From NCBI RefSeq assembly GCF_000758525.1, contig NZ_CP009241.1, positions 5,580,001 to 5,644,000 of the forward strand: DNA of 64,000 nucleotides, written 5' to 3'. The notes beneath the pieces were generated by a model. That model saw only the letters and a list, made by a program, of their open reading frames with translations, searched no databases and was not told the origin of the DNA. A program made the position numbers and the translations under genes. Below, one piece after another: positions 33,264 through 42,023 of this stretch. Each line of letters begins with the position of its first letter. Position 1 is the first letter of the stretch. This DNA comes from Paenibacillus sp. FSL H7-0357. Its GTDB lineage: Bacteria > Bacillota > Bacilli > Paenibacillales > Paenibacillaceae.

Positions 33264-34871
33264 TTATTTCAGGTATTTCTCCAATGTGCTCCGCACAGCT
33301 CCCGGGCCGGCCAGCATTTCAAGGAACATACCCTCAATCTTCTCCCCAAGGCCGATGTCATAGAGCCGAACACCAAAGAGCTGCCCGTCTTCAAGAATTG
33401 GCCGCACATTTACCGCGGTAGCTCCGAGTGAAACTCCCTGCAAATGTCCTTGCAGTACCTCAAGCAGCGGGTCCGGACTCAATGTGAAAGGTTTGCCTTC
33501 ATCATCTACTCCAAGCAGATAGCGGCACCAGACGGCAATCGCCAGCGGGATGGCTGTCAGCTGCGCCGGATCAAGATCCTCCCGGCGGATATACGATTTA
33601 ATGGTTTCTCCGAACCGTATGCCCACCTTCTGTGAGGTGTCGGTCGCGATCCGCTGCGGGGTATCAGGGATAAACGGATTGGCGAAGCGTTCTGTCAATA
33701 CTTCGTCCAGGAACTGCTTTGGACTGAGAATCCCCGGATCCACAACGACCGGCAATCCCTCTTTGTAGCCGATGATTTCCACGAATTTACGCAGCGTATC
33801 ATCCTTCATCTCATCGGCAATCAGGGTGTAGCCAAGCAGACAGCCGGATACGGCAAGCGCGGTATGCAGCGGATTGAGGCAGGTTGTTACCTTCATCGTC
33901 TCCACGTTGTTGACTGTATCGCGGTCGGTAAAGATAATCCCTGCTTCCTCCAGCGCCGGACGGCCATTCGTGAACTTGTCTTCAATCACCAGATATTCGC
34001 TGATCTCCGCGTTTACGAATGGGGCTGTATAGGTATTCTTGGAAGTGACGATGACATCCATATCGCCGATTCCCTGTTCCAGCAGCGCCGCTTGGACCGT
34101 TTCGGACGGGCGCGGCGTAATTTTGTCGATCATGGACAGCGGGAAGGCGATTAACCGCTCGTCCTCCAGATAAGTCACAAATCCTTCTTCGACAAGTCCC
34201 TTGCCGGCCCACTCTTTGGCAATGGTCACGACACCGTTCTTCAGCTTATCGCCATTGTGGGAGCAGTTGTCCATGCTGACAAAGGTCATCGGGTATTGGC
34301 CCTTCAGGTAGCGACGGTAGGCCAGGGAAGCCACGATGCTCATCGCATGCACCGGCTGCTCCGGCCCGCCTGCGATATCCTTTTCCACGATGCCGAGATA
34401 CTGTCCGTTCGGGCCTGTCAGTGAGTAACCCTTCTCCGTAATGGTGAAGCTGGCCATCTGCAGGCTGGGATTCTCGAACACCTCCGTCAGACGGCGGTAA
34501 TCCGCTTCACGGTTCTTGTCAGCTGCGATTCCCTCAACAATGCTGCTGACGATCTTTTTCTGGAAATCACCGCGTGCGTTCATCAGCACGAGCAGTGTCA
34601 GATTGTCGTATGGCTTGTAGACCTTATCGATCATCTCAAAATCGAACGTTTCCGCCGCGATGATCCCGGTGTCCGCTTTGGCGCTGTCCAGCAGCTTCTG
34701 GTGGGCATTCGCCACGAATCCGCGGAAGATGTTGCCTGCACCGAAATGAACCCATTCCGGCTTCGCCTGTGTATTCTTCGCCACTTGATCAAAGTCAAAG
34801 CGCGGAAGCTCTACACCCGCAGCCTTCCAGGCTGCTTCATCAGAGATACTGCTTCGGCTTAAGCGCAGCAT
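33264..34871 (-). CDS. uxuB: Fructuronate reductase UxuB
   Basis: This NADH-dependent reductase interconverts D-fructuronate and D-mannonate. It has 535 residues and belongs to the long-chain mannitol dehydrogenase family: Rossmann domain with VHFGAGNIFRGF, FETVSMDNCSHNGDKL-like TFVSMDNCSHNGDKLKNGV in the active-site region, and a helical C-terminal domain with TCLNPLHTALAVSGCLLGY. The UxuB call (rather than the related tagaturonate reductase UxaB) follows from the direct neighbour uxuA. The ATG at 34871 comes right behind the TAA of uxuA with no gap, so translation is coupled. Confidence 0.9.
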   Translation of the reverse strand: MLRLSRSSISDEAAWKAAGVELPRFDFDQVAKNTQAKPEWVHFGAGNIFRGFVANAHQKLLDSAKADTGIIAAETFDFEMIDKVYKPYDNLTLLVLMNARGDFQKKIVSSIVEGIAADKNREADYRRLTEVFENPSLQMASFTITEKGYSLTGPNGQYLGIVEKDIAGGPEQPVHAMSIVASLAYRRYLKGQYPMTFVSMDNCSHNGDKLKNGVVTIAKEWAGKGLVEEGFVTYLEDERLIAFPLSMIDKITPRPSETVQAALLEQGIGDMDVIVTSKNTYTAPFVNAEISEYLVIEDKFTNGRPALEEAGIIFTDRDTVNNVETMKVTTCLNPLHTALAVSGCLLGYTLIADEMKDDTLRKFVEIIGYKEGLPVVVDPGILSPKQFLDEVLTERFANPFIPDTPQRIATDTSQKVGIRFGETIKSYIRREDLDPAQLTAIPLAIAVWCRYLLGVDDEGKPFTLSPDPLLEVLQGHLQGVSLGATAVNVRPILEDGQLFGVRLYDIGLGEKIEGMFLEMLAGPGAVRSTLEKYLK

Positions 34872-35948
34872 TTAGTTCGCCCCCTTGACATTGTCAAGAC
34901 TGTCCCATACGCCAAGGAGATACATGATGCCCATGGCTCTGTCATATAGGCCGTAACCCGGACGGCAGTTCTTCTCTTCGCCCCATAGATGCCGCCCGTG
35001 GTCCGGACGCACATAACCGGTATATCCATTCTCGTGATAGGCTTTGACGACTTCAGCCACATCCACACTGCCATCACGCCCGCGGTGCGACACCTCTATA
35101 AAGTCACCGTTCTCAAACACCTTCACGTTGCGGATATGGGCAAAATGAATACGGTCATGGAACTCGCGGATCATCGCCGGCAGGTCGTTCTCCGGATTCG
35201 TGCCCAGCGATCCTGTGCAGAAGGTGAGACCGTTGTAGGGACTGTCCACCAAATCCAGGAACCTGCGGATCATTTCCCGGTTGCGGATAATGCGCGGCAG
35301 GCCAAAGATCGGCCAGGCCGGATCGTCGGGATGGATCGCCATCTTGATGTCTACTTCCTCGCATACTGGAATAATGCGTTCCAGGAAGTATTTGAGGTTC
35401 TCGAACAGTTTATCTTCGGTCACATCTGCATAGGCTGCGAACAGCTCATCCAGCTTCGCCAGCCGCTCAGGCTCCCAGCCTGGCATTGTGAATTGTCCGG
35501 CGCCTTTCAGAATCCGGTCCACCATCTCACGCGGATTATCGGTAATGGCAGCCTTTTCATAAAAGAGGGCATTGGAGCCGTCCGGCAGTTCCTTGTACAG
35601 CTCCGTGCGGGTCCAGTCGAATACAGGCATGAAATTATAGCAGATGACTTTTACGCCCACTTTGGACAATTTGCGGATCGTGTCGATATAAATATCGATA
35701 TATTTATCACGGGACGGAAGACCGATTTTGATATCATCATGAACGTTGACGCTCTCCACCACAGCTGTGCTGAAGCCTTTGGCAGTGATTTGATCCGCCA
35801 CTTCCTGGATCCGTTCCATTTCCCACACTTCACCGGCTACTTTATCGTGCAAAGACCAGACGATACCCATAACCCCCGGAATCTGCCGGATATGGTCAAG
35901 CGTAATGTTGTCATTGCCTTCACCATACCATCTCCACGTCATGTTCAT
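34872..35948 (-). CDS. uxuA: Mannonate dehydratase UxuA
   Basis: The enzyme removes water from D-mannonate to give 2-keto-3-deoxygluconate. The 358-residue TIM-barrel protein opens MNMTWRWYGEGNDNITLDHI as in UxuA, followed by PGVMGIVWSLHDKVAGE, and has KMAIHPDDPAWPIFGLPRII and FCTGSLGTNPENDLP in the metal site. GAGGAGG lies eight bases before the ATG. It is the first gene of the operon, and a 16-base perfect palindrome 32 bases upstream is the likely operator. The kinase and aldolase for the product are not in the window. Confidence 0.96.
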   Translation of the reverse strand: MNMTWRWYGEGNDNITLDHIRQIPGVMGIVWSLHDKVAGEVWEMERIQEVADQITAKGFSTAVVESVNVHDDIKIGLPSRDKYIDIYIDTIRKLSKVGVKVICYNFMPVFDWTRTELYKELPDGSNALFYEKAAITDNPREMVDRILKGAGQFTMPGWEPERLAKLDELFAAYADVTEDKLFENLKYFLERIIPVCEEVDIKMAIHPDDPAWPIFGLPRIIRNREMIRRFLDLVDSPYNGLTFCTGSLGTNPENDLPAMIREFHDRIHFAHIRNVKVFENGDFIEVSHRGRDGSVDVAEVVKAYHENGYTGYVRPDHGRHLWGEEKNCRPGYGLYDRAMGIMYLLGVWDSLDNVKGAN

Positions 35949-35979
35949 TGATAGAACCTCCTCTGATTTAACCTATGGT

Positions 35980-35995
35980 ATCTTGTATACAAGAT
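35980..35995 (-). promoter_or_regulatory. GntR-type operator of the uxu operon
   Basis: ATCTTGTATACAAGAT is a perfect 16-base palindrome in the gap between uxuA and the divergent GntR gene. Its TTGTATACAA core is the kind of dyad bound by FadR-subfamily (FCD) regulators of uronate genes. It could control both directions. Confidence 0.75.
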
Positions 35996-36120
35996 TTCCT
36001 TGATCATAAAATACAGCCATTAAGTTGTCAATATATCTTTCGAAACATTATCGTTTACTTTAATAAACCTCTACAATGATGTATACTAGGTCTTAAAAAC
36101 GACAATGGAGCAGGAGTACA

Positions 36121-36774
36121 ATGTCAATTAAAGAAGAAATTATGAATTCGCTAAAGAACGAAATTCTTACCCTGACGCTGAAACCCGGTACCATTCTAAG
36201 TGAGACCGCCTTGTCCGAACGGTTTCAGATATCAAGAACACCTTTACGCGATGTGCTGAAGCAGCTCAGCCGGGAGTCCTACATTGATGTCTATCCCAAA
36301 AAGGGCAATTTGGTCTCTTATATTGACCTGGAGTCGGTCGAACAGATTATTTACCTGCGAAGCGTTCTGGAAAAAGAGATTATCAAATATCTGTCCACTC
36401 ATCTTGTACTCAAAGGCGTACATGAACTGAAAGATATTTTGCAGCAGCAGAAAGCCGCCATCCATGAAGAATCGGCCACAGAGCAGTTTCTCCGCCTGGA
36501 CGATGCATTCCACGCTGCCCTGTTCAGGTTAGCCGGCCGGGAGTTCCTATGGAATCTGATTCAGCAGTCCAATGTGCATTATGAAAGATACCGCAGACTG
36601 CACATGCTGAGAACGGAGAAGCTTGAGGAAATCTGGAATGAGCATCAGCGTATCCTTGAATACATGATGCAAAAGGAAACCGAGTCCATTGATGCGTTGA
36701 TTCATCACCATCTGCGGGAGGATATCAATTCGCTATACCTGCAGGAGAACTTCTCGGAGTACATCAGAGCATAA
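36121..36774 (+). CDS. GntR-family (FCD) regulator of uxu genes
   Basis: This 217-residue regulator has an N-terminal winged helix (LTLKPGTILSETALSERFQ, ISRTPLRDVLKQLSRE) and a C-terminal all-helical FCD ligand domain with acidic/His metal-site residues (LRLDDAFHAALFRLAGREFLW, NEHQRILEYM, HHHLREDI). This is the subfamily of UxuR/ExuR-like regulators. GGAGTACA precedes the ATG. It is divergent from uxuA across a 172-base region that holds the palindrome. It most likely represses the uxu operon and itself until a uronate intermediate binds. Confidence 0.88.
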   Translation: MSIKEEIMNSLKNEILTLTLKPGTILSETALSERFQISRTPLRDVLKQLSRESYIDVYPKKGNLVSYIDLESVEQIIYLRSVLEKEIIKYLSTHLVLKGVHELKDILQQQKAAIHEESATEQFLRLDDAFHAALFRLAGREFLWNLIQQSNVHYERYRRLHMLRTEKLEEIWNEHQRILEYMMQKETESIDALIHHHLREDINSLYLQENFSEYIRA

Positions 36775-36779
36775 ATGAA

Positions 36780-36827
36780 AAAGGGCTGTCTCCACAGTAG
36801 AAACTTCTACTGTGGAGACAGCCCTTT
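36780..36827. terminator. Bidirectional terminator, 23-bp arms
   Basis: A perfect inverted repeat with 23-base arms (AAAGGGCTGTCTCCACAGTA at the start) and only two bases between them. It lies between the convergent GntR and LCP genes; TTTATT and TTTTTC tracts follow on the two strands. Confidence 0.9.
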
Positions 36828-36878
36828 ATTGTTCGTACATGTACCAAGCATAGTGAAACCTATGTATCGTGCTCCAGC

Positions 36879-37958
36879 CTAATCCGTAATTCCAAAATCA
36901 TGAAGCAGCTGCTGCTTGTCGAGCGCAGGCAGACCCAGCGGTTCGCGAAATTTCTGCAGCTTCACCAGCAGATCCTCTTCTTTGGCATAGACATAAGGGC
37001 TCTTCCAGACCGAATCCAGTGTAATCAGCTCACTGGATGAAGGCTTCATGGATTTATAATTCAGAATCCAGTCACGGAGCTGAACTTTGTCGATATCGGT
37101 GCGGATATTCTCCCCCAGGATGTCGATGATATCCCCCAGCTGAGCGAGCCCGTTAACAGAATCCAGCTTGCCCAGAATCAGGTTCAAGACCTCCTGCTGC
37201 CGCTCATTGCGGGATATATCTGAGGATTCTGCCGTTCCCCGGTTCGACTTGCGGTAACGGACGAAATCCAGCACTTCCTTGCCGCTTAAATGCTGCATCC
37301 CTTTAGTCAGATTAATGTTCGTTCCGTCCGCATTATCCACATAGCGCATATTCATCGGCACATCGATATCCAGTCCGCCAAGCTCATCCACTATGCTGCT
37401 GAACGCCTCAAAATTAACCAGAATCATATGGTCAATGTCGACCTGCAGAATGCTGCTGTAGAACTCCTTGGTCTTGCTTAGAACCTCACCTTTGTTATGT
37501 GAGTAATAATAAGCGTAATAATAATTGGCCTTATGCGTGCCGATATCACTGCTTGTGATCTTCATGTCACGGGGGATGGACAGGATGGACAGCTTTTTGC
37601 TCACAGGCTCATAGACCACCGGCATCAGCACATCCGTATTCAGCGTCCCTCCGCTGCCACTCCGGTTGTCCACACCAGCGAGTAAGAACGTGAGCGGTTT
37701 ATTCTCATCCACGGCATCCGCAGCATCAGCCTCGGCCGAAGCTCCAGGCATAGGCGATGCAGGACTTGCCGTTTCACTGGGAGTCGTTCCCGATGCCGAA
37801 ATCCGGTCAAGTGCCCGTTCAGCCTTATAATACAAAGTTCCTGCATAAACAGCTCCAGCGATCAGACACGTACCCAGCACAGCGGTTACACTAAGCAGCG
37901 TTTTGCGGTTACGTGATTTGCTGCGCTGCGCTTTCCTTCTCTTGCTTCGTTCTTGCAT
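36879..37958 (-). CDS. LytR-CpsA-Psr (LCP) family protein
   Basis: This membrane-anchored protein of 359 residues probably attaches wall teichoic acid or another anionic polymer to peptidoglycan. It has a very basic N terminus, a membrane helix (TLLSVTAVLGTCLIAGAVYAG), a short Ser/Pro/Ala spacer and an LCP domain: TFLLAGVDNRSGSGGTLNTD, SILSIPRDMKI with the conserved Arg-Asp, and DFVRYRKSNRGTAESSDISR with further Arg residues. The start at 37958 (MQERSKRRK) has GGAGG six bases upstream; the ATG eight codons earlier overlaps that site's surroundings. It is a single gene. Confidence 0.9.
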   Translation of the reverse strand: MQERSKRRKAQRSKSRNRKTLLSVTAVLGTCLIAGAVYAGTLYYKAERALDRISASGTTPSETASPASPMPGASAEADAADAVDENKPLTFLLAGVDNRSGSGGTLNTDVLMPVVYEPVSKKLSILSIPRDMKITSSDIGTHKANYYYAYYYSHNKGEVLSKTKEFYSSILQVDIDHMILVNFEAFSSIVDELGGLDIDVPMNMRYVDNADGTNINLTKGMQHLSGKEVLDFVRYRKSNRGTAESSDISRNERQQEVLNLILGKLDSVNGLAQLGDIIDILGENIRTDIDKVQLRDWILNYKSMKPSSSELITLDSVWKSPYVYAKEEDLLVKLQKFREPLGLPALDKQQLLHDFGITD

Positions 37959-38113
37959 TCCCTTCCTCCTGTTTACTTTCATTAGTATAAGGAATTATAG
38001 CATAGACCGGTGTTAATGCTCAAAAAATGGCAGAGATCAAGCTGACCGCTTGTGCCTTTCACAAAATACTCTTTACAGGCAAGTTGCTGATTAAATAGCC
38101 TTCCGGCAGACAA

Positions 38114-38140
38114 AAACCGCAGCCAAACCGGCTGCGGTTT
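38114..38140 (-). terminator. Terminator of the Gfo/Idh operon
   Basis: AAACCGCAGCC and GGCTGCGGTTT form a perfect hairpin with a five-base loop. It closes the isomerase-oxidoreductase operon and is followed by T-rich sequence on the minus strand (TTTTTGTC). Confidence 0.8.
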
Positions 38141-38183
38141 CCATCATTTGTAACCTGAACTATTTGCTTAAGTGTGAAAATAA

Positions 38184-39203
38184 TTACAGCTTGACCATTT
38201 GCCCCGTTTTCTGGGATTCGAATGCAGCCAAAATAACTTTCAGGGATCTCAGACCTTCTTCCCCAGAGATCGCCGGAGGTGTATTCGTTACGATGGATTT
38301 CACGAAATCATCAATGACACCGCTCGGCACTTGTTTTTCATTGGTCGCCATAGCGCCCACTTTGTAGGTCTCGACCGTACCATTCGTAAGCTCTACGATC
38401 ACTTCGTCACCCTCTACAGTACCAATCTTCATCACGCCATGCTCGCACCATAACACGGTACTGTTGTCCCCGCCTCTGTATTGTGTCCAGCTGGCAACCA
38501 GTGTTCCGATGGCGCCGCTCTTCATACGCAGGATGCAGGCTGCGTTATCATCGACTTCCGTGCCTTCTTTGTGTAAAGTGCTGATAAAGCCGGCAACTTC
38601 GGATACTTCGTCGTTCAGCAAATAACGGATAAAGTCTGATTTGTGTACGCCCAGGTCGCCCATCGCACCCATGATTGCTTCTTCTTTGCGGAAAAACCAG
38701 CTGTCTGCACCGTCTACACTCCAGCCCTCCGGACCGGGGTGCCCAAAGGACGTGCGGAATGTAAGCACTCTGCCCAGTTTGCCGGAGTCGAGAATTTCTT
38801 TGGCCTTCACATGAGGCGGCATCAACCGCTGATTGTGTCCAACCATCAGGTACACTCCGTTTTTACGGGCAGCTTCGATCATCTGCTCACCTTCTTCAGC
38901 GGAGCATGCCATGGGTTTTTCCACCAGAACATGTTTGCCTGCATTGGCAGCCGCAATAGCCAATGAAGCATGCAGATAGTTCGGTGTACATACGCTGACC
39001 GCATCCACTTCTTCATTAGCCAGTAATTCCTCGTAGCTGGCATAACCTTTGCCGCCATAGGTTTCGGCCATCTTCTCGGCGCGCTCAATGATAGGATCTG
39101 CAAAAGCAACCAGCTCTACGTGTTCACTCGCTGCATACTCTGGAATATGTCTGCGCTCGGCGATGGCGCCGCAGCCGAATACAGCAACTTTGATTTTTTT
39201 CAT
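38184..39203 (-). CDS. Gfo/Idh/MocA oxidoreductase
   Basis: This 339-residue NAD(P)-dependent sugar oxidoreductase has an N-terminal Rossmann fold (KVAVFGCGAIAERRHIPEYA), the DAVSVCTPNYLHASLA segment and the catalytic-region signature GKHVLVEKPMACSAEEGEQM with the conserved Glu-Lys-Pro. The C-terminal alpha/beta substrate domain includes GAMGDLGVHKSDFIRYL, where Asp and His take part in catalysis. AAAGGAG lies nine bases before the ATG. It is the second gene of a pair with a sugar isomerase/epimerase-like gene, regulated probably by the divergent AraC. The substrate (an inositol or sugar derivative) is unknown. Confidence 0.92.
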   Translation of the reverse strand: MKKIKVAVFGCGAIAERRHIPEYAASEHVELVAFADPIIERAEKMAETYGGKGYASYEELLANEEVDAVSVCTPNYLHASLAIAAANAGKHVLVEKPMACSAEEGEQMIEAARKNGVYLMVGHNQRLMPPHVKAKEILDSGKLGRVLTFRTSFGHPGPEGWSVDGADSWFFRKEEAIMGAMGDLGVHKSDFIRYLLNDEVSEVAGFISTLHKEGTEVDDNAACILRMKSGAIGTLVASWTQYRGGDNSTVLWCEHGVMKIGTVEGDEVIVELTNGTVETYKVGAMATNEKQVPSGVIDDFVKSIVTNTPPAISGEEGLRSLKVILAAFESQKTGQMVKL

Positions 39204-39232
39204 GTTAAATAGCTCCTTTAAGCAATGGATTA

Positions 39233-40006
39233 TTATTTGTTTAAATAGTTTTGTTTAAGCCAGCTATAGCTGTTCGATATACTTTCAAGCGGCGGGTTCT
39301 GACAGACATCCTGCTCCACGATCAGCCATTGCACCCCCGCTTTCGCTGAGGCCTCAATAACCGCAGGCAGATTAACGGAACCTTGTCCCAATTCAAGCGT
39401 TATCATCTGACCCTGCTCGTCTGTACTGAAATCCTTCAGATGGAGAAGCGGCAGACGTCCGGCATATTTGTGGATATACTCGATCGGATGATGTCCAGCG
39501 AATTGTACCCAGCACACATCCATTTCCACTTGAACCGCTGCCGGTGTGGTTTGCATAAACATGCCATCAAATGCGTTATGTTCTCCGGCCTGTCCTATAA
39601 ATTCAAAATCATGGTTGTGATAACCAAAGATCAATCCCTGCTTACTGACTTCAGTTCCTATTTCCTGCAGCTCGGAGAACAGCTTGCACCACTCCTCACT
39701 GCTTTGAGGACGATCCTCGGGCATTAGAAAAGGACAGATCATATACGCTGCACCGATAGTTTTGAGGTAATCAATCTCTTTTTGCAGATCCTTACGCATG
39801 GCTTCCAGCGAAACATGACTGCTGAATCCTTTGAGACCCAGCTCATCAAGCAGCGACTTCATTTGTTCAGCGGGAATATCTCCATACCCGGCAAATTCAA
39901 CGCCTTGATAACCAAGCTCCGCCACCTTCCGGAGTGTTCCTTCGAAATCAAAAGCGGTTAGATCACGGAGCGTGTACAGCTGCAACCCGATATTGATCTT
40001 GTTCAT
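39233..40006 (-). CDS. Sugar phosphate isomerase/epimerase family
   Basis: This TIM-barrel protein of about 257 residues is of the xylose isomerase-like AP-endonuclease 2 superfamily. Recognisable parts are GLQLYTLRDLTAFDFEGTLR, GYQGVEFAGYGDIPAE, GYHNHDFEF, VEMDVCWVQFAG and the C-terminal IVEQDVC, giving the Glu, His, Asp and Glu metal ligands. The start at 40006 (MNKINIGLQ) has GAGGTG nine bases upstream. It precedes the Gfo/Idh gene by 29 bases, a common pair for catabolism of inositols or rare sugars through keto intermediates. Confidence 0.9.
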   Translation of the reverse strand: MNKINIGLQLYTLRDLTAFDFEGTLRKVAELGYQGVEFAGYGDIPAEQMKSLLDELGLKGFSSHVSLEAMRKDLQKEIDYLKTIGAAYMICPFLMPEDRPQSSEEWCKLFSELQEIGTEVSKQGLIFGYHNHDFEFIGQAGEHNAFDGMFMQTTPAAVQVEMDVCWVQFAGHHPIEYIHKYAGRLPLLHLKDFSTDEQGQMITLELGQGSVNLPAVIEASAKAGVQWLIVEQDVCQNPPLESISNSYSWLKQNYLNK

Positions 40007-40145
40007 GATAACAAGCACCTCTGTCTACTTAAAATTTTATTGTTCTCTCTGGTATCATTCTAGTGGAATACAGACTAAAATGAACATATACAATATCGAC
40101 AGAACATGAACTATTTGCTCTGAATTCGTTGGGAGGGTCATATTC

Positions 40146-40931
40146 GTGGACACGTCTCTGCTCATCTGCGATCACTCATATCACTATAAGTCGTTTAACC
40201 ACAATCTGAAGGGCGGATTACAGAATTACCTGTTCCGGCTACAGACCGAAGGCTCCTGTGAAGTGACTTCACACGGCAAAGAGTACACCCTGAGCGGCGG
40301 TGATCTGCTGCTGCTCAGGCCAGGCGACGATTACCAGCTGACAGTGAAGGAACCGGATCATAAGGGACGCCTGTCCAGCGGAGACTATTATCTGTTCTGC
40401 GAAGGCCCCTGGATTGACGCCTGGTGGAAACGGAGGAACCGTCCGGTAGCTAACCGGATTGGCCTGGATGACAAGCTGATTGGCTTATGGCGCAACCTGC
40501 TGCTGGAGAAACGGCGCGGTTCGCTTGAAGAGGATACCGAGCTGAAGGATGTGCTGCTGCGCAGCCTCTGCCTGTATATTGACAGAGCGATTACCGAAAA
40601 TGTACAGGCGGACCGGAAGGGTACGGCAACCCTGAAGCTCAAACGGTTTATTGAAGAGCATGCCACGGTCACCTTTAAGCTTGAGGAAGCTGCCGGCTAT
40701 GCCGGTCTTAGCCTGTCGCGGGCAGTAAGGCTGTTCAAGGAGCATTATGGTAAAACCATGATTCAATATGCGATTGAGATCCGGCTCAAAGCGGCTGTAG
40801 AACAGATCAAATACAGTGAATTGACGCTGGAGCATATTGCCGAAACTTGCGGCTTCGCCAGCTACTCTTATTTTCACCGCGTGTTCCGGGCTCACTTCGG
40901 CGTCTCTCCGTTAGAATACCGCTTGAAATGA
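40146..40931 (+). CDS. AraC-family regulator
   Basis: This 261-residue protein has an N-terminal cupin (EVTSHGKEYTLSGGDLLLLRPGDDYQLT) and a C-terminal AraC double helix-turn-helix (LEEAAGYAGLSLSRAVRLFKE and SYSYFHRVFRAHFGVSPLEY). The GTG start at 40146 has GGGAGGG eight bases upstream. It is divergent from the isomerase/oxidoreductase pair, which it probably activates when the right sugar is present. Confidence 0.88.
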   Translation: MDTSLLICDHSYHYKSFNHNLKGGLQNYLFRLQTEGSCEVTSHGKEYTLSGGDLLLLRPGDDYQLTVKEPDHKGRLSSGDYYLFCEGPWIDAWWKRRNRPVANRIGLDDKLIGLWRNLLLEKRRGSLEEDTELKDVLLRSLCLYIDRAITENVQADRKGTATLKLKRFIEEHATVTFKLEEAAGYAGLSLSRAVRLFKEHYGKTMIQYAIEIRLKAAVEQIKYSELTLEHIAETCGFASYSYFHRVFRAHFGVSPLEYRLK

Positions 40932-40986
40932 GATTGAACCGCTGGTAAGCATCACGGGCAAGGACACTCTGCTGTTCTGCACATCG

Positions 40987-41040
40987 CCCGCCAGACAGCA
41001 AAAGGCTCAGTTTTCACTGAGCCTTTTGCTGTCTGGCGGG
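40987..41040. terminator. Bidirectional terminator, 25-bp arms
   Basis: A perfect inverted repeat with 25-base arms (CCCGCCAGACAGCAAAAGGC at the start) and a TTTC loop between two convergent genes. The AAAAGGCTCAGT...ACTGAGCCTTTT core supplies A and T tracts for both directions. Confidence 0.9.
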
Positions 41041-41059
41041 TACTCCTGATGCGAAAGCT

Positions 41060-41815
41060 TTATTTCCCCATGTAAAAACGCCGGTATCTCATTACTCTTT
41101 TATACATGGATTTATCCTTAAGCTGATTAAAGATATAGGGATCGGGATTCATGTTCACTTCAATAATCCATGGCGTCAGCGACCGGTCCAAACCGACATC
41201 TACGCCAATTTGCCGAATCCGGGGGTAGGTTTTCTGCATATGAGCGGCCATGCGGGTGCCCAGTCTATTTAATTCCTCTATCAGCTGCGCAAGCCTGCGC
41301 TCCGAAAGATGGGTCGAGAGCAATTTCTCAATCGCCATGGGTTTGCCGCCGCTGTGGTAATTCGTCACAATTTTGCCCGGATGCCCCAGCCGCCCAATGA
41401 TCCCGGTAGCTTCCCATACGCCCTTGGGGCTTAACTGTACCATCACCCGGATATCAAAGCGCCGCCGGTTATGCTTCAGCAGGTGAATCCCTTTCTGAAT
41501 CAAATAACTCCTGCCGTTAGTCTTCTTCGCCAGACTTTTGTGAAAGGCCTCAAAGCTGTCAAAATGACGGACGGTTTCTTCATACTGGTAAGTAAAGCCC
41601 TGCCGTTCCCCCCGCTCCGCGCGGATGACCCCGTTGCCATAGGTTCCCCGTTCCGGCTTGACATAGATCATTCCATAGCTGTGAATCATCTGCTCCAGAT
41701 TACGTTTGCTGAATTTCCGGGTGTCCGGAATAAAGGGCCTGATCGAAGCGTTGCGCAACAGCAATTTGGTCTTGAGCCATTTGCTCTGCGGTAAGTTAGC
41801 GTGTTTTGCCTTCAC
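41060..41815 (-). CDS. YheC/YheD-type ATP-grasp protein
   Basis: The product is 251 residues with the ATP-grasp fold of the YheC/YheD (endospore coat-associated) family. Evidence is YGMIYVKPERGTYGNGVIRAER (nucleotide-binding strand and loop), SYLIQKGIHLL, RRFDIRVMVQLSPKG, and DVGLDRSLTPWIIEVNMNPDP with the metal-binding acidic and Asn residues. The GTG at 41815 has AGGAGAG about seven bases upstream. Family members in Bacillus are associated with spores. It may ligate amino acids or peptides, but the substrate is unknown. It is divergent from two genes for a sugar-related pathway. Confidence 0.85.
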   Translation of the reverse strand: MKAKHANLPQSKWLKTKLLLRNASIRPFIPDTRKFSKRNLEQMIHSYGMIYVKPERGTYGNGVIRAERGERQGFTYQYEETVRHFDSFEAFHKSLAKKTNGRSYLIQKGIHLLKHNRRRFDIRVMVQLSPKGVWEATGIIGRLGHPGKIVTNYHSGGKPMAIEKLLSTHLSERRLAQLIEELNRLGTRMAAHMQKTYPRIRQIGVDVGLDRSLTPWIIEVNMNPDPYIFNQLKDKSMYKRVMRYRRFYMGK

Positions 41816-42023
41816 TCATGCACTCTCCTGTCTGAGATGGGATGAATTCCCTCCCTGATTTACATAGTCACTGCATCCTATGCAGAAGAGGCCACGGCTG
41901 AATTAAGCATCTATCCCGTAATGAATAGATTATCTTTACGGTGATCTATGCCCGGTCATGAAGTGAATTCGCGGCATACATTAGTGCAGACGCTCATGTC
42001 AATTTGTGCATGGAGATGAACCT

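Noticed and set aside
34989..35951. 320-codon plus-strand open frame
   Set aside because: Antisense to uxuA over nearly its full length; uxuA is unmistakable.
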